From Asterias rubens (Eukaryota > Echinodermata > Asteroidea > Forcipulatida > Asteriidae): DNA of 64,000 nucleotides. The translations under genes and the position numbers were made by a program. Shown piece after piece: positions 36,631 through 45,587 of the stretch. Positions within the stretch are counted from its first letter, which is position 1; the number at the start of each line of letters is the position of its first letter. Below the pieces are notes generated by a model that was not told the origin of the DNA, made no database searches, and saw nothing but the letters and a program-made list of their open reading frames with translations. The stretch covers positions 932,501 through 996,500 of the forward strand of contig NC_047083.1 in assembly GCF_902459465.1 (NCBI RefSeq). Direction: 5' to 3'.

Positions 36631-37020
36631 TTAAAGACACTACTGGACACTATTGGTAATTGTCAAAGACCAGTCTTCTCACTTAGTGTATCTCAACATA
36701 TGCATAAAATAACAAACCTGTGAAAATTTGAGCTCAATTGTTGGTCGTCGAAGTTCGTGATAATAATGAAAGAAAAAACACCCCCTTGTCACAAGTTGTT
36801 ATGTGCTTTCACATGCTCGATCTCGAGACCTCAAATTCTAAATCTGAGGTCTTGAAATCAAATTGGTGTACTTAATTCTCAAAAATTACGTCAATTCAGA
36901 GGGAGGTGTTTGTCACAATGTTTTATACTACCAAAAGCTCCCCATTACTCAATACGAAGTAAGGTTTTATTCTTATAATCATATTTTGAGTAATTACCCA
37001 ATAGTGTCCACTGCATTTAA
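36631..37020 (+). repeat. Family 1 MITE
   Basis: Begins TTAAAGACACTACTGGACAC and ends AGTGTCCACTGCATTTAA. It is followed directly by a family 4 fragment. Confidence 0.8.
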
Positions 37021-37165
37021 GCAGAAAATACTGCTTAAAAAATTCCTGCTTAGCCAAAATAACAAGATACCAGCCACTGATAGTACATTAGAGATATGAT
37101 TTCAGCTGGTAACCTTATTCCAGAAGTCAACATTTTGCTGTGGTTAGCCATGAAATTGGGCCCAG
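37021..37165. repeat. Family 4 fragment
   Basis: GCAGAAAATACTGC, CAAGATACCAGCCACTG and GCCATGAAATTGGGCCC match family 4. The left terminus is missing because it abuts the preceding family 1 element. Confidence 0.5.
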
Positions 37166-37554
37166 ATAGGAAGTTCTAGGGCCCAAAAGCCTGATAGCAC
37201 AAAAACTTACTAAGCACAGAATATTATTGCTTAGCAAAAACAGGATATCAACCCAAACGTCATTCTGGCTGGTGCCTGACTCATTTTTTATATATATTTT
37301 AAGACCACTTCGTTCACTTGTGTACATGTTAACTTTTTTTCAAAAGTTGTTCATACATAGCTGTGAAATTTGTGTACATTGATTAAGATTGGAAAATAAA
37401 AGTTAGCTCATTAATTTTGAGGCACAGTCAAGCAAGTTGTTATTCAAAGTGTAGTTTTATTACCACCTGAGGGCAAGTAAGAACCACATTTTCGTAGACC
37501 TTATCACAAAATACTTGATGTGTGCTTGTTAGGCATGGAATGACATGCCTGCCG

Positions 37555-37763
37555 GGGTCAAGTTCATAGAGCTGCTAACTTTTACACATGTTACTGGCAA
37601 CAATTTCATGCCATATACATTGCTTGTAACTGGTATTTAGCTGTTGTTAACTTAGCATAACAATTGAGTGGAGTCTTGGCCGCTAATCTGATTTTACTAA
37701 GCAAGGATTTTTTTGCTTGAGCAAAATTTTGTGCTTCAGTAGCTCTATGAAATTGGACCCTGG
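37555..37763. repeat. Family 4 MITE
   Basis: GGGTCAAGTTCATAGAGCTG and CAGTAGCTCTATGAAATTGG are the inverted ends. Confidence 0.7.
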
Positions 37764-37973
37764 TAGCTAGCGTTCATGTTTGATCGCTAACCACACCAGC
37801 ATACACCTCAAAGGGGCATTTGTGAAAAGGTCTATTGTGCAAAATTAGGAAAACAAACAGATTTTCAAAAGTTGTCACCATTGATTTAATTGAAAACACC
37901 TTAACATTTATTATGCACAATTCCATCAACATCATAGCGCACTAGAAAGAAATTAACATGGAAAAGGGGAGTC

Positions 37974-38336
37974 TTAAAGATCTGGACACTATTGGTAATT
38001 GTCAAGTCTTCTCACTTGCTGTATCTCAACATATGCATAAAATAATAAACCTGTGAAAATTTACTCAATCGGTCATCAAAGTTGCGAGATAATAATGAAA
38101 AAAACACCCTTGTCACAGGAAGTTGTGTGCTTTATGCTTGATTTCAAGACTTCAAATTCTAAATCTGAGGTCTCGAAATCAAATTCGTGGAAAATTATTT
38201 CTTTCCCAAAAACTAAGAGGGAGCCATTTCTCACAGTGTTTCAAACTGGTAACCTCTCTCCATTACTCATCACGCAAGTAAGGTTTAATGCTAATAACTA
38301 TTTTGAGTAATTACCAATAGTGTCCAGTGCCTTTAA
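37974..38336 (+). repeat. Family 1 MITE
   Basis: Begins TTAAAGATCTGGACACTATT and ends AGTGTCCAGTGCCTTTAA, with small internal deletions. Confidence 0.8.
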
Positions 38337-38499
38337 AACAAAAAATTGAGGGGCTAAAATAAAACTGATCATGTGACTGTTGTTTACAACTTTGCAATAT
38401 CTGGAGGTGCAGCAATCCTAGAGTTAGCCCCTAAGGTCCCCAAAACAGGGTGGTGTGTTGTTGTTAAAAGAAAATTGTAACTAGGTGTTTTAGTCACCC

Positions 38500-38666
38500 C
38501 ACGAAACAGACAACAGTAACCCCGCCCATCCCCTACTTGTTATTATTATTTTAATCTGAACTGTAGAGGGCGCTGTTTAATGCAAAACGGAGAGTTCGTC
38601 GGGATCGTACTCTCGATGGGTGATTTGGAAGCAGAAATTAACCTGAAGTTCTTGATTTTTAGAAGG
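38500..38666 (+). promoter_or_regulatory. Promoter-like block and candidate first exon upstream of the B-D group
   Basis: CCCCGCCCATCCCCTACTTG then GAACTGTAGAGGGCGCTG (motif at 38561-38572) is clearly homologous to the block upstream of gene A. An in-frame stretch from ATG 38580 (second ATG 38616) runs 29 codons to a donor AGAAGG|GTATGT at 38666/38667. The donor phase (0) does not keep frame with the acceptor of gene B, which needs phase 1. So this ATG is either a short upstream ORF or is joined to an exon I did not find. Confidence 0.5.
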
Positions 38667-38914
38667 GTATGTTTACATGTATATTGCTTTTTTAGTAACA
38701 ATGAAGTGTGTACTTTTCACAGTCTGTTGTTGGCAACATTTGACAAATTTTGTTTCGTTTCGTTAAAAATATAAAACTACTCTGTTTTCAGAGACGCTTT
38801 TGTTTGGTACTCGACTTCAATATGACTTGTTCGGTTTACTCTCTTAGTCTTACTGGATGGGTTTGACAACTCGTCCGATCCAGTGTGAGACAACTCGACA
38901 CAGTTATCAGTGAC

Positions 38915-39240
38915 GTCCATCATGGAGTGCGTTTTGGCCACCCCAACCAAAAACTGTTTCGGTTGTTGGTCGTTGCGTTGGTTCTGCTGGATAACTTTCC
39001 ATATGGCGCCACCACTTTTTCACTAATTTGTACAAAAAGGGATATCTCATTGAGCTTGAGATAAATTAGATACTATTTTTTACTATATTATTTCATATCA
39101 AATGAAAAAGTGGTGGCGCCATACAGAAATTTTTCGTTCAGACTGAATGATAACCGAGTTGTGAGCTCGGTTACCGTTTTGGTTATGACGTCAGAAACAG
39201 TTTTTGGTTGGGGTCGCCAAAACGCACTCATGGCCTCCAT
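38915..39240. repeat. Fold-back element split by a family 2 MITE
   Basis: CATGGAGTGCGTTTTGGCCA and CCCCAACCAAAAACTGTTTC at the left are matched inversely by GAAACAGTTTTTGGTTGGGG and CCAAAACGCACTCATGG at the right. The centre is occupied by the family 2 element at 38989-39135, so the two are nested. Confidence 0.7.
38989..39135. repeat. Family 2 palindromic MITE (nested)
   Basis: GGATAACTTTCCATATGGCG and AGTGGTGGCGCCATACAGAA are its inverted arms. Confidence 0.8.
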
Positions 39241-39399
39241 GGATGGTGAGACCATGGTTGGAGGGTGAGACAACTTGACAAACTGCCATATAGCATATAA
39301 CTGTTTGACTAATTAATAATAATAATTATTATACAGTTTGCTATCTATTGTCCATTGACATTGTTGTGGAAAAGTACTTTCACGAACATGTCTTCTGAT

Positions 39400-40493
39400 G
39401 ATCGATAGGAGCATCACTCAGCTTGTCCACACTGGAGAGAAACGACCTCCATGGTTAGTGACAAGTTTGTGGTAAAAGAAAGTTTAGTTTTAAACTTCAA
39501 ACCTATCTTCATTCAGTTCAGACACGGGAGCTGAAACAACTTTTGATTGTAACATTTTGTGGAAAAGCTTTTGTGCATAAAATACACCCTTGCCTTAAAT
39601 ACCCGCCACCTGAGAGTTCAAACTGGAGAAAAACCATTTGTTTGTGACATTTGTGGGAAAGCATTTCTAAAATGAGCAACTTTAAGAAGTCACCAAAGAA
39701 ATAACACTGGAGAGATACAATTGGTTTGTGACATTTGTGGACCAGATTTTTCAACTGAAACAGCCTTATTCGTCACATGAGAACCTAGTTGCGATAATGT
39801 AACCCTCCTCCCGACGGCCGGAGGCTGGTGGCCGTCGGGAGGAGGGTTACGTTATTGCAACTAATGAGAACCCACACTTGAGAGAAACCATTTACTTGTG
39901 GAAAAGCATTTTCTCATAAAAAAAAAAAGTTTAACTGACCAATGAGTCCACACTTGGAGAGACACCATTTATTTGTGACATTTGTGGACAAGCGTTTTCT
40001 AAAAAGAGCAATTTAAGAAGTCACCAAAGAAACCACACTGGAGAAAAACCATTTGTTAGTGACATTTGTGGAACAGATTTTCAAGTAAAACCAGCCTCAT
40101 CTGCCACCTGAGAGTCCACACTGGAGAGAAACCATTTTGCTTGTGACATTTGCGGAAAAGCCTTTTCTCAGAAAAAAAGTCTAACTAACTGTCACAGAGT
40201 CCACACTGGCATGACTTGGAAGAGATCATTTGTCTGTGACATTTGCGGGAAAGACTTTTCACATAAGAACAGTCTTACTGACCATCACAGAGTCCACACT
40301 GGAGAGAAACCATTTGTATGTGACATTTGCGGAAAAGCCTTTTCACATATAAGAACAGTCTTACAGACCATCAAAGAGTCCACACTGGAGAGAAACCATT
40401 TTGTTGTGACTTTTGTGGGAAAGCAGTTCCTGTTAAGTCCCCCCTTACCTGACACATGAGAACCCACACTGGAGAGAAACCATTTGTGTAAAC
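39400..40493 (+). pseudogene. Broken C2H2 zinc-finger array upstream of gene B
   Basis: Finger signatures (TGTGACATTTGTGG, CACACTGGAGAGAAACC) recur throughout, but the frame is repeatedly lost by stops and frameshifts. For example, a TGA follows TTCTAAAA near 39670, a hairpin transposon sits at 39786-39863, and frameshifts lie near 40120 and 40350. The longest intact piece, 40211-40459, has about two fingers. The last finger and the following GTGTAAACTAGTAGTACG are nearly the same as the end of gene B, so this is a decayed tandem paralogue of B. It could still supply an untranslated or truncated alternative exon, but no intact protein. Confidence 0.85.
39786..39863. mobile_element. 78-bp hairpin MITE with 9-bp target duplication
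   Basis: The element runs from TAGTTGCGATAATGTAACCC to GGGTTACGTTATTGCAACTA as a 33-base-arm hairpin around a 10-base loop. ATGAGAACC is present on both sides (39777-39785 and 39864-39872) as a direct target-site duplication. It interrupts a zinc finger between Arg-Thr codons and brings in a TAG stop in the finger frame. A 9-bp target duplication suggests a Mutator-like source; this is inference. Confidence 0.9.
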
Positions 40494-40916
40494 TAGTAGT
40501 ACGAAGGACGTTGAGCGATGTGACAGTGTATAAGGGACTGCCGTGCGTTGATTTAATTTGACTGCCTTAAGCAAGGCTTAAAGGGACCATGAGCTTGTCA
40601 CTGTAAAGAACCCTTTTTTAAATACTGTTTTTGGAGAAGCGTTTTTCTATGAGAACGTCTCTAGCCTGTTCACTGGACACTGGATATAACCACTTACAAA
40701 GTATGTTGTTTGTGACATAAGTGGAACAGGCGTTTATTTTGTATTTCAATTTGATTTTGATGATTACAGATTTGAATTTTCAGAAGACCATCGGCATATC
40801 CACACTGGAGAACAGAAGGATTGTTTGTGACATTTGCGAAGAAACCTTTTCACAGCAGCATGAAATGGCAGACCATAAGCCTGTCCACACTGGAGAGAAA
40901 CCATTTGTTTGTGACA
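40491..40916 (+). repeat. Segmental duplication, copy 1 (pair with 42760-43185)
   Basis: The block runs from AACTAGTAGTACGAAGGACG to the start of the second finger of gene B. I saw one difference from the copy 2,269 bases downstream (CCTTAAGCAAGG against CCTTGAGCAAGG). It covers the intergenic/intronic linker, the splice acceptor and the first finger. Confidence 0.95.
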
Positions 40917-42760
40917 TTTGTGGGACAGATTTTTCACAGAAAACCAGCCTTATCCGTCACCTGAGAGTCCACACTGGAGAGAAACCATTTGCTTGTGAAA
41001 TTTGTGGGAAAGCATTTTCTCATAAAAACATTCTAATGAACCATCACAGAGTCCACACTGGAGAGAAACCATTTGCTTGTGACATTTGTGGAACAGATTT
41101 TTCAAGGAAAACCAGCCTCATCTGCCACCTGAGAGTCCACACTGGAGAGAAACCATTTGCTTGTGACATTTGCGGAAAAGCCTTTTCTCAGAGAAACAGT
41201 CTAACTGACCATCACAGAGTCCACACTGGAGAGAAACCATTTGCTTGTGACATTTGTGGGACAGATTTTTCACAGAAAACCAGCCTTATCCGTCACCTGA
41301 GAGTCCACACTGGAGAGAAACCATTTGCTTGTGAAATTTGTGGGAAAGCATTTTCTCATAAAAACATTCTAATGAACCATCACAGAGTCCACAATGGAGA
41401 GAAACCATTTGCTTGTGACATTTGTGGAACAGTTTTTTCAAGGAAAACCAGCCTCATCTCCCACCTGAGAGTCCACACTGGAGAAAAACCATTTGCTTGT
41501 GACATTTGCGGAAAAGCCTTTTCTCAGAAAAACAGTCTAACTGGCCATCACAGAATCCACACTGGAGAGAAACCATTTGCTTGTGACATTTGTGGGGCAA
41601 ATTTTTCACAGAAAACCAGCCTTATCCGTCACCTGAGAGTCCACACTGGAGAGAAACCATTTGCTTGTGAAATTTGTGGGAAAGCATTTTCTCATAAAAG
41701 CATTCTAACTGGTCATCACAGAGTCCACAATGGAGAGAATTCATTTGCTTGTGACATTTGTGGAACAGATTTTTCAAGGAAAACCAGCCTCATCTGTCAC
41801 CTGAGAGTTCACACTGGAGAGAAACCATTTGCTTGTGACATTTGGAGAAAAGCCTGTTCACATAAGAGCAGTCTTACTGACCATCACAGAGTTCACACTG
41901 GAGAGAAACCATCTGTTTGTGACATTTGCGGAAAAGCCTGTTCAAATAAGAACAGTGTTACTGACCATCACAGAGTCCACACTGGAGAGAAACCATTTGT
42001 ATGTGACATTTGCGGAAAAGCCTTTTCAAATAAGAGCAGTCTTACTGACCATCACAGAGTCCACACTGGAGAGAAACCATTTTGTTGTGATTTTTGTGGG
42101 AAAGCATTTCCTGTTATATCCTCCCTTACTCGACACATGAGAACCCACACTGGAGAGAAACCATTTTGTTGTGACTTTTGTGGGAAAGCATTTCCTGTTA
42201 ATTCCTCCCTTACCCGACACATGAGAACCCACACTGGAGAGAAACCATTTGTTTGTGACACTTGTGGGGAAGCCTTTTCACACAAGAGCAGTCTTACTGA
42301 CCATCACAGTGTCCACACCGGAGAGAAACCATTTTGTTGCGACTTTTGTGGGAAAGCATTTCCTGTTAAATCCTCTCTTACTCGACACATGAGAACCCAC
42401 ACTGGAGAGAAACCATTTGTTTGTGACACTTGTGGGGAAGCCTTTTCACAGAAGAGCAGTCTTACTGACCATCACAGTGTCCACACCGGAGAGAAACCAT
42501 TTTGTTGTGACTTTTGTGGGAAAGCATTTCCTGTTAAATCCTCTCTTACCCGACACATGAGAACCCACACCCGAGAGAAACCATTTGTTTGTGACACTTG
42601 TGGGGAAGCCTTTTCACAGAAGAGCAGTCTTACTGACCATCACAGTGTCCACACGGGAGAGAAACCATTTTGTTGTGACTTTTGTGGTAAAGCATTTCCT
42701 GTTAAATCCTCTTTTACCCGACACATGAGAACCCACACTGGAGAGAAACCATTTGTGTAA
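40760..42760 (+). CDS. C2H2 zinc-finger protein B, about 23 fingers
   Basis: The frame is open from 40721 (after a TAA) to TAA at 42758-42760. No good ATG starts it. The first in-frame ATG (40760) overlaps a splice acceptor GATGATTACAG ending at 40769, so the mature exon probably starts at 40770 in phase 1 (G|AT TTG AAT). The next in-frame ATG lies inside finger 1. All 23 fingers are C2H2 with TGEKPF linkers, except finger 13, where the second Cys is Trp (CDIW). A four-finger unit of 336 bp is repeated three times (about 40916-41923) and a two-finger unit of 168 bp three times near the end. The last finger runs to the stop with no tail. No effector domain is visible. It is DNA-binding by family. 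Confidence 0.85.
   Translation: MITDLNFQKTIGISTLENRRIVCDICEETFSQQHEMADHKPVHTGEKPFVCDICGTDFSQKTSLIRHLRVHTGEKPFACEICGKAFSHKNILMNHHRVHTGEKPFACDICGTDFSRKTSLICHLRVHTGEKPFACDICGKAFSQRNSLTDHHRVHTGEKPFACDICGTDFSQKTSLIRHLRVHTGEKPFACEICGKAFSHKNILMNHHRVHNGEKPFACDICGTVFSRKTSLISHLRVHTGEKPFACDICGKAFSQKNSLTGHHRIHTGEKPFACDICGANFSQKTSLIRHLRVHTGEKPFACEICGKAFSHKSILTGHHRVHNGENSFACDICGTDFSRKTSLICHLRVHTGEKPFACDIWRKACSHKSSLTDHHRVHTGEKPSVCDICGKACSNKNSVTDHHRVHTGEKPFVCDICGKAFSNKSSLTDHHRVHTGEKPFCCDFCGKAFPVISSLTRHMRTHTGEKPFCCDFCGKAFPVNSSLTRHMRTHTGEKPFVCDTCGEAFSHKSSLTDHHSVHTGEKPFCCDFCGKAFPVKSSLTRHMRTHTGEKPFVCDTCGEAFSQKSSLTDHHSVHTGEKPFCCDFCGKAFPVKSSLTRHMRTHTREKPFVCDTCGEAFSQKSSLTDHHSVHTGEKPFCCDFCGKAFPVKSSFTRHMRTHTGEKPFV
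40916..41923 (+). repeat. 336-bp higher-order repeat inside gene B, three units
   Basis: The codons after CATTTGTGGG at 40925, 41261 and 41597 mark the same position in three units exactly 336 bases apart. Each unit encodes four fingers with helix types QKTSLIR, HKNILMN, RKTSLIC and QRNSLTD or variants. Confidence 0.95.
42249..42745 (+). repeat. 168-bp two-finger repeat inside gene B
   Basis: CTTGTGGGGAAGCCTTTTCA occurs at 42261, 42429 and 42597, 168 bases apart. Units alternate a CDTCGEAF finger and a CDFCGKAF finger. Confidence 0.95.
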
Positions 42761-43185
42761 ACTAGTAGTACGAAGGACGTTGAGCGATGTGACAGTGTAT
42801 AAGGGACTGCCGTGCGTTGATTTAATTTGACTGCCTTGAGCAAGGCTTAAAGGGACCATGAGCTTGTCACTGTAAAGAACCCTTTTTTAAATACTGTTTT
42901 TGGAGAAGCGTTTTTCTATGAGAACGTCTCTAGCCTGTTCACTGGACACTGGATATAACCACTTACAAAGTATGTTGTTTGTGACATAAGTGGAACAGGC
43001 GTTTATTTTGTATTTCAATTTGATTTTGATGATTACAGATTTGAATTTTCAGAAGACCATCGGCATATCCACACTGGAGAACAGAAGGATTGTTTGTGAC
43101 ATTTGCGAAGAAACCTTTTCACAGCAGCATGAAATGGCAGACCATAAGCCTGTCCACACTGGAGAGAAACCATTTGTTTGTGACA
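42760..43185 (+). repeat. Segmental duplication, copy 2 (pair with 40491-40916)
   Basis: This is the same linker, acceptor and first-finger block, now between the stop of gene B and the array of gene C. It leaves only about 270 bases of non-coding sequence between the two arrays. Confidence 0.95.
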
Positions 43186-44186
43186 TTTGTGGGGCAGATT
43201 TTTCACAGAAAACCAGCCTCATCTGCCACCTGAGAGTCCACACTGGAGAGACACCATTTGTTTGTGACATTTGTGGAAAAGCATTTTTTAAAAAGAGCAA
43301 TTTAAGTAGTCACCAAAGAAGTCACACTGGAGAGAAACCATTTGCTTGTGACATTTGCGGAAAAGCGTTTTCTCATAAATGCAGTCTAACTGACCATCAC
43401 AGATTCCACACTGGAGAAAAAACAATTGTTTGTAAAATTTGTGGGAAAGCATTTTCTAAAAAGAGCAATTTAAGTAGTCACCAAAGAAGTCACACTGGAG
43501 AGAAACCATTTGTTTGTGACGTTTGTGGAAAAGCTTATTCGACTAAACGTGGAATGATAGACCATAAGCGTGTCCACACTGGAGAAAGACCATTTGTTTG
43601 TGTTATTTGTGGATTAGATTTTTCAAGTAAAAACACCCTGATTCGCCACATGAGAACCCACACTGGAAAGAAACCTTTTGCTTGTGAAATTTGTGGGAAA
43701 GCCTTTTCTTATAAAAGTAGTCTAACGGACCATCACAGAGTCCACACTGGAGAAAAACCATTTGCTTGTGACAGTTGTGGAAAAGCCTTTTCTAACAAAA
43801 AAAGTCTAACTGACCATCATAGAGTCCACACTGGAGAGAAACTATTTGTTTGTGACATTTGTGGAGTAGATTTTTCAAGGAACACCAGCCTTATTCGTCA
43901 CCTGACAGGCCACACTGGAGAGAAACCATTTGCTTGTGACATTTGTGGGAAAACATTTTCTCATAAAAACATTCTAATGAACCATTACAGAGTCCACACT
44001 GGAGAGAAACCATTTGCTTGTGACATTTGTGGAAAAGCCTTTTCTCACAAAAACAGTCTAACTAACCATCACAGAGTCCACACTGGAGAGAAACCATTTG
44101 TTTGTGACATCTGTGGGAAAGCATTTTCTCGAAAGGACTGTTTAAGTCTTCACCAGAGAATCCACTCTGGAGGAAAGTCATTGTGA
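43029..44186 (+). CDS. C2H2 zinc-finger protein C, 13 fingers
   Basis: It has the same 5' arrangement as gene B: first in-frame ATG at 43029 overlapping the acceptor (exon likely from 43039 in phase 1), then finger CDICEETF and twelve further intact C2H2 fingers, ending SGGKSL before TGA at 44184-44186. The fingers alternate HKSSLTD-, KKSNLSS- and RNTSLIR-type helices and so differ from B after the second finger. After the stop, decayed finger remnants continue to about 44300, so the array was once longer. There is no promoter between B and C that I can see. It may be expressed by splicing from the upstream block at 38.5 kb. Confidence 0.82.
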   Translation: MITDLNFQKTIGISTLENRRIVCDICEETFSQQHEMADHKPVHTGEKPFVCDICGADFSQKTSLICHLRVHTGETPFVCDICGKAFFKKSNLSSHQRSHTGEKPFACDICGKAFSHKCSLTDHHRFHTGEKTIVCKICGKAFSKKSNLSSHQRSHTGEKPFVCDVCGKAYSTKRGMIDHKRVHTGERPFVCVICGLDFSSKNTLIRHMRTHTGKKPFACEICGKAFSYKSSLTDHHRVHTGEKPFACDSCGKAFSNKKSLTDHHRVHTGEKLFVCDICGVDFSRNTSLIRHLTGHTGEKPFACDICGKTFSHKNILMNHYRVHTGEKPFACDICGKAFSHKNSLTNHHRVHTGEKPFVCDICGKAFSRKDCLSLHQRIHSGGKSL

Positions 44187-44300
44187 GTGACATTTGTGAG
44201 AAGTTTGCCAGCCGTCAGAGATTCCACACTGGTGAGAAACCATTTTGTTTGTGATATTTGTTGGAAATGTCTCACACAAACACAGTTGCAATGTTCACTC
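44187..44300 (+). pseudogene. Decayed finger remnants 3' of gene C
   Basis: GTGACATTTGTGAGAAG, AGATTCCACACTGGTGAGAA and TTTGTGATATTTGTTGG are finger and linker relics out of frame with gene C. Confidence 0.7.
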
Positions 44301-44358
44301 TTAAAAAGACTCTCCTGTAAACCCGCACGTTTTTTGTGCGTAGTGTGTGTAATGTAAC

Positions 44359-44423
44359 CGCACGACACATCCGTATACACTGTCACATCGCGCAACGCCC
44401 ATCGTATGACTACTACTGTAAAC
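44359..44423 (-). repeat. Inverted copy of the cluster linker
   Basis: On the minus strand this reads like the linker after gene B: GTAGTAGT, then GCGATGTGACAGTGTATA and CGTGCG. The forward counterpart is 42756-42816. The sequence downstream (44574-44765) is again a direct copy, so only this piece has been inverted. Confidence 0.8.
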
Positions 44424-44573
44424 AAGTCATCTGCACTCATACCACTTCCCCCAAGTGAATAGTGTACGAACGTAGGTATCGCGACATGTCGTGTCAGTTG
44501 ATTTGATCACACCCGTTATGCACAGTATATGGGTGGGTTTTTACAGCGACGGTCTTTTTCGGAGTGAATAATT

Positions 44574-44765
44574 CGACTGCCTTGAGCTGGGCTTATAGGG
44601 AGCATGATTATGTCACTGAAGTGAACCCTATTTTTAATACTTTTTTTTTGAGAACCGTTTTTCTATGAAAACTTCACTAGAATGCCTATTTAATCAGCCT
44701 GTTCACCAACACACTAGAATAAACCACTTACAAAGTATGTTTTGTGACATAATTGAACAGCCTTT
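44574..44765 (+). repeat. Diverged direct copy of the cluster linker
   Basis: GACTGCCTTGAGC, GAACCCTATTTTTAATACT, CGTTTTTCTATGA and CCACTTACAAAGTATGTT match the block before genes B and C with moderate divergence. Confidence 0.8.
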
Positions 44766-44879
44766 TTATACAAATGACCCTTGACATAATCAGCGTACTC
44801 ACGCTGGAAAACATCATTTATTTATTTTTTGTTATATTTATGTATTGATGGAAATTTGCCTCTGGAAAAAAAAAATATA

Positions 44880-45062
44880 ATTTTGGTTTTGACCCATATA
44901 ATACATGTATACACAATGTGTGTTAGCATTGAATACTGAGTATTTTCTTGAGCTCTGTGAAAATAATCACAGATATATTACATTGTACATGGGTGGGATT
45001 AGAACCCACGACTTATGCAATTCTAAGCGTCTTATCAATTAGACCACCAAGATTGCCCCGCT
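44880..45062 (-). mobile_element. tRNA-like SINE, minus strand
   Basis: On the minus strand the head reads GGGGCAATCTTGGTGGTCTA (A-box-like TGGTCTAATTGATAAG) followed by a B-box-like GTGGGTTCTAATCCCAC at about 44995-45012. The element then runs into non-tRNA sequence. It is probably a SINE or SINE fragment rather than a functional tRNA. Confidence 0.6.
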
Positions 45063-45204
45063 AGATAGAGGCAGTTCAAATCCTGTATTTTTAGCATCGG
45101 GTATTGCCACGATTTTGTTATTTTTAATTGCTTGCAAATCCTGTCGAAGAAATTTTCTTAACCACTGGCTCTTAGATATAAAGCATGAAGTGGTTAAAGG
45201 TTTA

Positions 45205-45355
45205 AGAGATAAGCTGCTCTCACTCCTATTGCTCTCACTCCTACGGTCCCATTTAATGGGGAGTAGAAGTTGGCCACCAGCAGTTCATGCGAGAACAGTG
45301 ATCTTGTGAGAGCAACATAACAACTCGACTATCTCACCGCGGCAGACCATTAACA
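45205..45355 (+). repeat. Non-coding block shared with the intron of gene H
   Basis: GTCCCATTTAATGGGGAGTA, GAGAACAGTG, CAACTCGACTATCTCACCG and AACTTGTC are matched in order at 59248-59370. Both copies lie upstream of a finger exon on the same strand. Confidence 0.75.
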
Positions 45356-45587
45356 ACTTGTCTACGGAAAAGTACACGTATATTTGCAACTGCATTTTTA
45401 TAAGAAAACACTGGAGAAGCATTTCTGGCATTTGTGAATACAACTTGGGAACACATTTTAGCTCAGCAGGATTGTTTTGTGGTTGTTATGACTTTCCCAG
45501 GTTGGGATGATGTACAAAACAAATTGGTTTTCAAAATGTAATAATCATTCTCAAGTGGCATTTAACTTGTATTTCACTTTGATTTGG

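Larger units (their letters stand above)
36418..38520. other. Intergenic between gene A and the B-D group
   Basis: About 2.1 kb holding two family 1 MITEs and two family 4 elements, with no coding exon seen. The immediate 3' part has ATTGAAATAACC and ATATAAAAACATTCC but no clear polyadenylation signal I would commit to. Confidence 0.5.

Noticed and set aside
40721-40759. GTG as start codon of gene B (and 42990 for gene C)
   Set aside because: Nuclear animal genes do not normally start at GTG. The stretch is upstream of a splice acceptor and is better explained as intron.
41829-42140. Plus-strand frame of 103 aa inside gene B
   Set aside because: It is an out-of-frame reading of the finger repeats, with repeated STLERNH strings.
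44990-45062. tRNA gene on the minus strand
   Set aside because: A- and B-box-like motifs exist, but I could not fold a complete acceptor stem and the sequence runs on as in a SINE.
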